Shown here piece by piece: positions 6,404-12,699 of a DNA stretch of 12,699 nucleotides. The translations under genes were made by a program, and so were the position numbers. Numbering within the stretch: the first letter of the stretch is position 1; every line of letters begins with the position of its first letter. Origin of the DNA: Thermoflexales bacterium (GTDB lineage Bacteria > Chloroflexota > Anaerolineae > B4-G1); NCBI GenBank assembly GCA_007118795.1, contig SKQX01000032.1:1-12699 (forward strand), written 5' to 3'. The notes beneath the pieces are model-generated. The model ran no database searches and was not told the DNA's origin. It saw only the letters and a program-made list of their open reading frames with translations.

Positions 6404-9373
6404 CTAGCGGACCTCAAACTCCCCGACCAGGAACGCATCCGCCACCGGCTCGCCCCCCTGCCCGAGAACCGGCAGGCGCTCCATGGTGTCGAGCAAGTAC
6501 CACCCCACCTGCACTTGGTACTGGCCCGTCGGCACATCGTGGTTGAGCCGCACCTCGTACCGGTCGGTGACCTCCCTGCCCGGAGTCCATTCACTCGTGG
6601 GGAAACTCCCGTGAACCGGCCAACTGTCTGCCTGACCGTGTAATCTTCCGTCTGGTCCCACCAGATGCACGAAAGCGGTGTAGTTCCGGTCCATGGGGCG
6701 CAGGCCTCGCCAGAGTAGGGTCACGGGTATCACCTCGCCAGAACCGGCGGTCGTCCGGCCCACCCCGGCGTCCACCAGCAGCACCCTGGTGCCGAAGTCC
6801 GCCAGCCCTTCCTTGTCGGCCACCACCCTCACCTCCGTCAGCGGGCACGCGTCCCGGGTGGAGGCCAACCAGTTACAGCGGGCAGCGCCGTCGACGAGCC
6901 CTACCTCCAACCGGTAGACGTCCGGCTCCGCTGGGGTCGCTATGATATGGCGGCTTTGCACCGCGCCAGCCTCCAAGGCCGTCGTGGTGATCCCCACCTC
7001 TCGACCCTGACCGTCCACCCAGCGCAACCGAAGCTTCTCTTCCCCGCCGACCCCATCCCAGGCGAGATCGATCGTGACCGCGGCATCCGGCCCGCTCTCT
7101 CCCGGGGAATCAAACCCCGTCAGCCAGACGCCGTCGCCAAGGCTGTACAGCGCCCCATGTGGCAGTGGATCGGGGTCGGCGGGAGCATCGAGCTCCAGCG
7201 TTGCCACCTCCAGCCACGGCGTTCCCTTCCCATTGACCGGGACCCCGTCACCGCCGAAGGGCAGGAACAGGCCAATCTCCAGCGCGTAGCTTCCCGGCGC
7301 CAGCCAGCCGGGCAGAGGCACCTCGTGGTAGTCCGAGATGGGCACGCCGACGGCCCAGGCGTTGGTCGGGTAGAGACCTCCGACCGGTCGGGATCCCTCG
7401 CTGGCCCACCGCACTTGGCCTTCCCCATCCAGCAGTCGCATCCGTACAACCAGGTTCTCAGCGATGGAGGTCTCTGTCCACCACCGCAGCTCCAGGTGAC
7501 GGGTCCGCGCTGCAAGCCGATCCTCGGTCAGCTCTGCCCCCAGCAGCTGAATCCCTTCCCCAAAGGTCGCCATACCATCGCCGGCTATCGGCGAGCCGTC
7601 GGGCGCTCCAGCTCGCACCTCGACCAGCGGACCCACCGACTGCAGGAAGAATTCCTCTACGTGGGGTAGATAGCGTGCCAAGTAGACGGTTTGACCCTGC
7701 GCCAGGCGGCGACGCATGTCGGCCTGGTACAGTTCCTCCGTCCCCAACAGCACGATGTCGAGGTCTGGCCGTACCCCCTCCACCCGCTGGAGATAATACA
7801 GCGGCGCGAACTTGTTGGTATCCGCCAGGATGGCGCTACCCTCGACCAGCGGCTGATGCAGCACATATCGTCCCCAGGCGTAACCTCCTTGATCCCGGCT
7901 CATGTCCACTGATGGTAGGTTGATCCATATGCGGCTGAGTGGGATCAGGGCAAAAACCGAGATCACACTGGAACGCCACACGACAGAGGGAAGGGAAGGT
8001 ATCGAGGCCAGGAGCCGCCCCACAAGGGCCACACCCACTCCCATCCAGAGAGCCAGGACCAGATGAGCCGGAAGAAGGAAGACTGCGATATCCGCTACGT
8101 AGTAGCAGAGTCCGTACGCGAAGTAAGCCAGGAACGGCACCCCTGTCAGCGCCAGGACCCGTCGATCTCGCACTAACAAATCGGCGACGCCCAACAGCGC
8201 GACGAGGAGCCCCATCCACCCGAAGGGTTCGCGCATCAACCGGGCGACGATCTCCCACCGGGTCGGGTCCTGCCACCCATCCAGGCGCATGGCATCGTGA
8301 AACTGCCCCCCGCTGATATAGGTGAAGAACTCACCCAGGGACATCCAACGACCGTCGTGGAGAGCCGGCCAGCGCAGTGGGATGTAGAGATTGACCGACA
8401 GTCCCAGCAGGAGAAGCCCCCCGCCGACCAGCCAGTCCCTCCTCCTCAGTGGTGGCCTGTCCCACACCAGCGACAGTCCGATCGCCGGAACAACCAAGAG
8501 GGTCGTCAAGTGGTTCGTCAGGCTGAGACCCACCAGGAAGAGAACTGCCTGCCAGCGTCGGGTCGTGACAGCCGACCATCCTCTGTCACGGTCTGAGCCC
8601 CTCAAGAGAAGCCAGAATATGGCGGCCACGAAGAGGTTGTGCAGGGTGTACACTTCGGCGATGAGCGCCTGAGACCAGAAGATGTGGGAAAACCCGAAGC
8701 CCAGCGCCGTCAACAGGGAGAGCAAGGGGCGGTCCGTGAGATTCCGCGCCGTGAAGTAGACCATCGCCACAGCCCCGGTAGCGAAGACCGCCGATGCCAG
8801 GTTAACCCGCCAGGCCACGGAGTTCAGCGGAAGAAACGTGAAAAGCTTGGTGAGCAGGATGTACAGGGGGTAGCCCGTCGGATGGGCCACACCCAGTCGC
8901 GTGGCCACCACCTGGAACTCCAAGCCGTCCGCCACGCCCACCGATGGCAGGAGGGTGCGCAAGTACGTACTGAGGGTCACGAGCGCCAACACGACGGGTA
9001 CCAACCACCGCGGTGGATCCTGCCCCACCACCAACACCGCCAGGAGGGAACCACCCAGCAACAGCACGCCCCCCGCCAACGGGCCCGACACGGCGCCTAT
9101 GGCGTAGAGCAGGGGTAGACTGAGGGGTGCAGCCAGGGACCAATGACTGACGAAGCCTGGTGACCGGCGGACAAGGGTGCACCAGTGCCACGGCACGGCG
9201 ACCAGGAGAGCGGTTCCGACCGCGACAGCTCCCACCGCCAGCGGAGACTCATAGAGCAGGATCCAACGCCCGGCCTCCGCCAGAACCCGCGCGAGCCCCA
9301 GCCCCCAAATCGATCCGCCCCCCGCGACGACCGCTGTACGGCCCAGCGCGCGGGCCCGACTCACATCAAGCAC
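6404..9373 (-). CDS. DUF2723 polytopic membrane protein, probable GT-C type glycosyltransferase
   Basis: Large two-part protein of about 989 residues. The first ~485 residues are very hydrophobic, with roughly a dozen membrane segments. They contain the DUF2723 signature ADGLEFQVVATRLGVAHPTGYPLY, with acidic D149 and E152 and the HPTGYP motif at 164-169. The family includes eukaryotic TMEM260, an O-mannosyltransferase, so a lipid-linked sugar donor and transfer outside the membrane are plausible. Near residue 490 the chain becomes soluble (DMSRDQGGYAWGRYVL, then RPDLDIVLLGTEELYQ) and ends in several beta-sandwich-like domains. Two of these share PVxGxxPTxxW and an EVxL...GxYxxxxG pattern. An upstream extension to 9577 is open but lies wholly inside mrdA and reads as its shadow (arginine-rich), so I reject it. 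GTG at 9373, five bases after the mrdA stop, is my choice; GTG 9364 is nearly as good, and neither has a strong ribosome binding site. Confidence 0.85.
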   Translation of the reverse strand: MLDVSRARALGRTAVVAGGGSIWGLGLARVLAEAGRWILLYESPLAVGAVAVGTALLVAVPWHWCTLVRRSPGFVSHWSLAAPLSLPLLYAIGAVSGPLAGGVLLLGGSLLAVLVVGQDPPRWLVPVVLALVTLSTYLRTLLPSVGVADGLEFQVVATRLGVAHPTGYPLYILLTKLFTFLPLNSVAWRVNLASAVFATGAVAMVYFTARNLTDRPLLSLLTALGFGFSHIFWSQALIAEVYTLHNLFVAAIFWLLLRGSDRDRGWSAVTTRRWQAVLFLVGLSLTNHLTTLLVVPAIGLSLVWDRPPLRRRDWLVGGGLLLLGLSVNLYIPLRWPALHDGRWMSLGEFFTYISGGQFHDAMRLDGWQDPTRWEIVARLMREPFGWMGLLVALLGVADLLVRDRRVLALTGVPFLAYFAYGLCYYVADIAVFLLPAHLVLALWMGVGVALVGRLLASIPSLPSVVWRSSVISVFALIPLSRIWINLPSVDMSRDQGGYAWGRYVLHQPLVEGSAILADTNKFAPLYYLQRVEGVRPDLDIVLLGTEELYQADMRRRLAQGQTVYLARYLPHVEEFFLQSVGPLVEVRAGAPDGSPIAGDGMATFGEGIQLLGAELTEDRLAARTRHLELRWWTETSIAENLVVRMRLLDGEGQVRWASEGSRPVGGLYPTNAWAVGVPISDYHEVPLPGWLAPGSYALEIGLFLPFGGDGVPVNGKGTPWLEVATLELDAPADPDPLPHGALYSLGDGVWLTGFDSPGESGPDAAVTIDLAWDGVGGEEKLRLRWVDGQGREVGITTTALEAGAVQSRHIIATPAEPDVYRLEVGLVDGAARCNWLASTRDACPLTEVRVVADKEGLADFGTRVLLVDAGVGRTTAGSGEVIPVTLLWRGLRPMDRNYTAFVHLVGPDGRLHGQADSWPVHGSFPTSEWTPGREVTDRYEVRLNHDVPTGQYQVQVGWYLLDTMERLPVLGQGGEPVADAFLVGEFEVR

Positions 9374-9377
9374 GGTC

Positions 9378-11381
9378 TCAAGGCTCAGTTTCTTCGACTT
9401 CAAAGAGCCCGAAGTAATGGGCCAAGATGTCCCGGGCCACCGGCACCGCCGTGATCGAGCCTTCGCCGCCGTTGTACAGGAAGGCCACCACCGAAATCTC
9501 CGGTTCCTCCATCGGCGCAAAGGCGGCGTACCACGCGTGCTGGGCCTGATCGAATCCCACCCCGCACATAATATCATCGCAGAACTGCGCGGTGCCGGTC
9601 TTGCCCGCGATACGCACCCCCTCGATCTGTCCCCGTCGGGTCGCGGTTCCGTGCGCTACAGCGCCCTCCATCCCTTCCCGTATCAGAGCCAGGTACTCCC
9701 CGTTGACCGGGACCTCGCGCAGGACATCAGGCTCGAAAGGCTCCAATGTCTCACCGTCGGCATCCGTGACGTGATGAACGATCTGCGGCCGATACAGGGT
9801 GCCGTCATTGGCCAGGACGTTCACCGCGTTGAGCAACTGCAGTGGCGTGACTTCCAGGAATCCCTGGCCGATCGACAGGTTGTAGGTATCGCCCGTCGAC
9901 CAGCTCTCCCGATAGGTGTGGCGTTTCCAGTCCGCGCTCGGCACCAGACCGGGGCTCTCCGCCGGTAGCTCCACACCCGTACGCTCGCCCATACCAAACA
10001 GCCGAGCGTACTCGGCGATCCGCCCTACACCCAAACCGTCGAAGCCCGTGTCCTCAAAACCACCGCCGACCTTGTAGAAGTAGATGTTACACGAATTGGC
10101 GATCCCGCCCACAACATCCAGATCGCCGTGACCCGCCCTGTTCCAGCACAAGAAGGGCTGCGCGTAGCCCGGATCGTTGGGATAGTACCGGTTGGGGACC
10201 ACGATCTGACCGGGACAATTGAGCTGCGTGTTCCCCGTCACCACGCCCTCCTCAAGCGCAGCGGCGGCCACCACCACCTTGAAGACCGACCCCGGCGGCA
10301 CGGCGACCTGGATGGCGTGGTTGAACAGCGGGCGGTGCACATCGCCCCACGCTTCCAGATCGGCTTCGGAGACACCGCGCACAAACACGTTGTTGTCGTA
10401 CGTAGGGAGGCTCACCATGGCCAGGATCTCTCCTGTCTGAGGGTTCATCGCGATCGCCGCGCCGCGCGGCGAACCAGCCTCCTCCAGCCCCAACTCTAGG
10501 ACCTCCTGGGCAGCCTGTTGCAGCTCCAGGTCCAGGGTCAAGTGCACATTACCACCAGGAATCGGCGCCGAGCGCTCCTCAACCACGCGGCGTATCCGCC
10601 CCAGCACATCCGCCTCGACGATCTGCTCCCCCTTCTGCCCACGGAGCCGATCCTCGTAGCTGGCCTCCACGCCGGCGCTCCCCACCCGGTCCGTCGCTGG
10701 GTCGTACCCCTGCGCGCGATATCTCTCCTCCGCCTCCTCCGGGATCGGCAACAGATACCCCAAGATCTGGGACACCAGCGGACCCTGCGGGTACTCGCGC
10801 ACGGATTCGACCTCCACGGCGACGCCGGGCAAGTTGCTCGTCTCCTGTGCCACGAGCAAGGCCCGTTCCCGCTCTACGTTTCGCTTGATCACGATGGGCT
10901 GATACGGCGCCGCGTAGGGGACCTCCTCAACCATCTCCCAAACCCCCAGACGCGGATTGTCCTCGCCCTCCTGGTTCGCCGACGTGTACGGTACGTCCAG
11001 GAGGACAGCCAGACGAATCAGAACTTCTTTGGCTTGCTCTTCGTCGCTGGGCAGATACGCCGGGACGACCGTCACCTTGAAGCTGGGGACATTGCGCACT
11101 AGACGCTCGCCGCTCCGATCATAGATCATCCCTCGCCAGGCTGGGACGGTTATCACCTTCGTACTCTGCTGTTCCGCCTCGTAGGTGTACTGGTGACCCT
11201 GCACAAACTGAAGATGATAGAGTCGACGAGCGAAGAAGCCGAAGACCGCCAGGATGATCAAACCCAGCACGTAGACGCGGACCGCAACGTTAGGTGTAGA
11301 GAGGCGCGCGCCCCGACCCTGTCTCGCTCCCTCCCGCCCCGCTCGCGGGACGAGACCCTCCGACTGGATGTTGACTCTCAT
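9378..11381 (-). CDS. mrdA: Penicillin-binding protein 2, elongation-specific transpeptidase
   Basis: Class B penicillin-binding protein that cross-links peptidoglycan during side-wall growth, anchored in the membrane with its catalytic domain outside. A short basic amino end is followed by one membrane helix at about residues 34-51 (VRVYVLGLIILAVFGFFA). The dimerisation region follows, including WRGMIYDRSGERLVRNVPSF, then the transpeptidase domain. Its three active-site motifs are intact: SVFK (nucleophile S365, K368), SCN (S430-N432) and KTG (K594-G596). The length of 667 residues is normal. The frame stays open upstream to 11723, but that stretch is the shadow of mreD. The ATG at 11381-11379 overlaps the mreD stop as ATGA, is preceded by GGGGTGGTGG, and gives a proper short cytoplasmic tail, so I chose it. 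Gene order mreC-mreD-mrdA is the classic elongasome order. FtsI-type PBP3 is less likely, given this context and the absence of a PASTA tail. Confidence 0.95.
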   Translation of the reverse strand: MRVNIQSEGLVPRAGREGARQGRGARLSTPNVAVRVYVLGLIILAVFGFFARRLYHLQFVQGHQYTYEAEQQSTKVITVPAWRGMIYDRSGERLVRNVPSFKVTVVPAYLPSDEEQAKEVLIRLAVLLDVPYTSANQEGEDNPRLGVWEMVEEVPYAAPYQPIVIKRNVERERALLVAQETSNLPGVAVEVESVREYPQGPLVSQILGYLLPIPEEAEERYRAQGYDPATDRVGSAGVEASYEDRLRGQKGEQIVEADVLGRIRRVVEERSAPIPGGNVHLTLDLELQQAAQEVLELGLEEAGSPRGAAIAMNPQTGEILAMVSLPTYDNNVFVRGVSEADLEAWGDVHRPLFNHAIQVAVPPGSVFKVVVAAAALEEGVVTGNTQLNCPGQIVVPNRYYPNDPGYAQPFLCWNRAGHGDLDVVGGIANSCNIYFYKVGGGFEDTGFDGLGVGRIAEYARLFGMGERTGVELPAESPGLVPSADWKRHTYRESWSTGDTYNLSIGQGFLEVTPLQLLNAVNVLANDGTLYRPQIVHHVTDADGETLEPFEPDVLREVPVNGEYLALIREGMEGAVAHGTATRRGQIEGVRIAGKTGTAQFCDDIMCGVGFDQAQHAWYAAFAPMEEPEISVVAFLYNGGEGSITAVPVARDILAHYFGLFEVEETEP

Positions 11382-11854
11382 ACCACCACCCCGCCACGAT
11401 CTGTCACCTGCTCCAACCAACGCATCGGTTGCAGGACAAGCGGCGCCAAAACGGCGTTGAGCACCACGGAAGGGACGCCCACGCGGGCCAGCGACGAACC
11501 CCAACTCACCCCGTGCCCCGTCCAAATGAGGATGAGCAACAATACCAGATGATAGGCCAACGCACCCAGGGCGGCCAGCACCGTCACTCGCACAGCCACG
11601 GAGCCCACCTCCTCGCCCAAGGACTGACCGGCCAGGTAAGCGGCGCTCAACAGAGCCACTGCCGTCGCCGCCAGCGGTCCCCCCGACAGGAGGTCCAGGA
11701 TCAACCCGCCGACAAAGGCCCATACCAACCCTTCATCCAGACCCCGAACCACAGCCCAGATCAGCACAACCAACAACAACAGGTTCGGATGAGCCCCCAA
11801 CAGGTCGATGCGCGACAACACCGTGGTCTGGATCAACGCGACGCCGGTGAGCAA
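11378..11854 (-). CDS. mreD: Rod shape-determining protein MreD
   Basis: Small integral membrane protein of the elongasome that works with MreC, MreB, RodA and PBP2 in rod-shaped wall growth. The 158 residues shown are almost all hydrophobic, with about five membrane segments. They carry family-like blocks: QTTVLSRIDLLGAHPNLLLLVVLIWAVVRG, then GLVWAFVGGLILDLLSGGPLAATA, the best-known MreD motif. The stop overlaps the mrdA ATG. The start is uncertain. From within the end of mreC (about 11998) down to 11857 the frame has no ATG, GTG or TTG; the first accepted start is TTG 11854, which has no ribosome binding site and cuts into the first helix. The sequence just upstream (IDFYLALSLLTG) looks like genuine MreD, so a rare codon such as ATC 11878, behind TGGGGGTCT, or CTG 11866 or 11902 may be used. 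Confidence 0.87.
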   Translation of the reverse strand: MLTGVALIQTTVLSRIDLLGAHPNLLLLVVLIWAVVRGLDEGLVWAFVGGLILDLLSGGPLAATAVALLSAAYLAGQSLGEEVGSVAVRVTVLAALGALAYHLVLLLILIWTGHGVSWGSSLARVGVPSVVLNAVLAPLVLQPMRWLEQVTDRGGVVV

Positions 11855-11946
11855 GGAAAGTGCCAGGTAGAAGTCGATCTCAGACCCCCAGATACCTCTC
11901 AGCGCGACAGCCGATATGCCAGACAGACAACGTCTCCACTCCCGCG

Positions 11947-12699
11947 CTATTCCGAGCCCATCGCGTCCAGAGGGATCTGCTCGAAGCTCGTGATCACCAG
12001 AGCGATCTCAAGCCCGGAGAAATCGACGGCCGGCCGCACAGTAGCGGTTTGGAACGTCTCGTACTCCCTCCGCTGTACCTCTGTGACCTGACCAATCACC
12101 AACCCCTTCGGCATAAACCCTCCCAGGCCGGAGGTCAGGACAATATCCCCGACGGTGATCTCCTCTTCCTGAGAGACGTACTGCAACTGCAGGGTGCCGT
12201 CCTGCTGACCGACGACGAGACCAGTTCCTCGCGACGTCTGCAGAAGGGCCGCCACAGCGCTGTCGGGATCAGTGAGGAGTTGCACTCTCGCCGTTCTCGG
12301 TCCCACTTCCGTGACGCGCCCCACCAACGCTGCCCCTCTGCCCACCACAGACATGCCGACCTGAACCCCCTGTTGCGCGCCCACGTTGATGGTCATGTAG
12401 CGCAAGTAGGGATTCGGCTCCAGGCCGACCACCTCGCCACAGGGGTAGGTATCACAGGCAGCGCGGCTGACCACCTCGGTGCCCAAGATGGTCGACATCG
12501 GATACTCGCTGGCGAAGTTAAGCAAGGCGCGCAGCTGCTCCACTTCCGCTTCGTACTCGCGTAGGCGAACGGTCTCCACCGTCAACGCGTCCACCTCTGC
12601 TTCCAGCTCCTCAACCTTCAGTCGCAGGTCACGCCGTTCGAAAACCGTCTGAAACAAGCCGCTCGTCCCCCCCGTCACGTTCCACAACGCCCGCTGCAA
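11947..12699 (-). CDS. mreC: Rod shape-determining protein MreC (5' end outside the window)
   Basis: Elongasome scaffold protein, anchored by one amino-terminal membrane helix, with the rest outside the cytoplasmic membrane, where it binds and activates PBP2. The 250 residues here begin inside a coiled coil (LRLKVEELEAEVDALTVETVRLREYEAEVEQLRALLNF, about residues 25-62 of the visible part). They continue into the MreC core: YMTINVGAQQGVQVGMSVVGRGALVGRV-like strands, then the hallmark EEEITVGDIVLTSGLGGFMPKGLVIG. The membrane helix is missing, so the true start lies beyond 12699; the leftmost visible codon is a TTG and should not be taken as the start. The TAG stop is at 11949-11947, and mreD follows in the same direction. 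mreB is expected further upstream by usual gene order but cannot be seen. Confidence 0.93.
   Translation of the reverse strand: MQRALWNVTGGTSGLFQTVFERRDLRLKVEELEAEVDALTVETVRLREYEAEVEQLRALLNFASEYPMSTILGTEVVSRAACDTYPCGEVVGLEPNPYLRYMTINVGAQQGVQVGMSVVGRGAALVGRVTEVGPRTARVQLLTDPDSAVAALLQTSRGTGLVVGQQDGTLQLQYVSQEEEITVGDIVLTSGLGGFMPKGLVIGQVTEVQRREYETFQTATVRPAVDFSGLEIALVITSFEQIPLDAMGSE

Noticed and set aside
8639..9118. Plus-strand open frames opposite the DUF2723 and PBP2 genes
   Set aside because: Low-complexity, proline/arginine/glutamine-rich translations on the opposite strand of well-supported genes, as is common in high-GC DNA.
9374..9577. Amino-terminal extension of the DUF2723 frame to a start at 9577
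   Set aside because: It lies entirely inside the mrdA coding end, on the same strand in another frame, and reads as arginine- and tryptophan-rich sequence typical of a shadow frame.
11382..11723. Extension of the PBP2 frame to 11723
   Set aside because: It covers most of mreD in another frame and reads as glycine/arginine-rich nonsense; ATG 11381 gives a proper PBP2 amino end and an ATGA overlap with mreD.

Overview
This window is high-GC bacterial chromosome with short intergenic gaps. It looks like Chloroflexota, probably near Anaerolineae. That placement rests on my recognition of protein styles: a DUF2723 membrane protein with C-terminal beta-sandwich domains, a ~190-residue sulfotransferase, an M3 oligoendopeptidase and a full-length NFACT protein. 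It was not searched. The window is mostly housekeeping; I see no phage, transposase, CRISPR array, tRNA or rRNA.

Left block, minus strand (21-3806): a small sulfotransferase, then after 134 bases a tight cluster of NUDIX hydrolase, M3-family oligoendopeptidase F and a TIM-barrel sugar phosphate isomerase/epimerase. The peptidase stop overlaps the isomerase GTG. The isomerase is split by a +1 frame change near 485-515.

Middle block, plus strand (3870-5994): rpsT (ribosomal protein bS20), a strong intrinsic terminator, and rqcH (NFACT/Rqc2 family, ribosome-associated quality control). The 130-base gap between the sulfotransferase and rpsT holds two good sigma70-type promoters facing opposite ways. 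Both have 17-base spacers, and their -35 boxes lie on almost the same seven bases.

Convergent gap (5995-6403): no credible gene. It holds an imperfect direct repeat and four short inverted repeats. One is a C/G-rich palindrome that looks like a dispersed genomic repeat.

Right block, minus strand (6404-12699): the elongation/cell-shape operon, read right to left as mreC (5' end outside the window), mreD, mrdA (PBP2), then a DUF2723 membrane protein where rodA is often found. mreD and mrdA overlap by ATGA, and the DUF2723 start lies a few bases after the mrdA stop. MreC and MreD organise the elongasome, PBP2 cross-links peptidoglycan, and the DUF2723 protein is a probable GT-C type glycosyltransferase with an outside C-terminal half built from repeated beta-sandwich domains.

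The points most worth a second look are the overlapping divergent promoters, the broken isomerase, the absence of a standard mreD start codon, the DUF2723 gene in the mre operon, and the hairpin-rich convergent gap.
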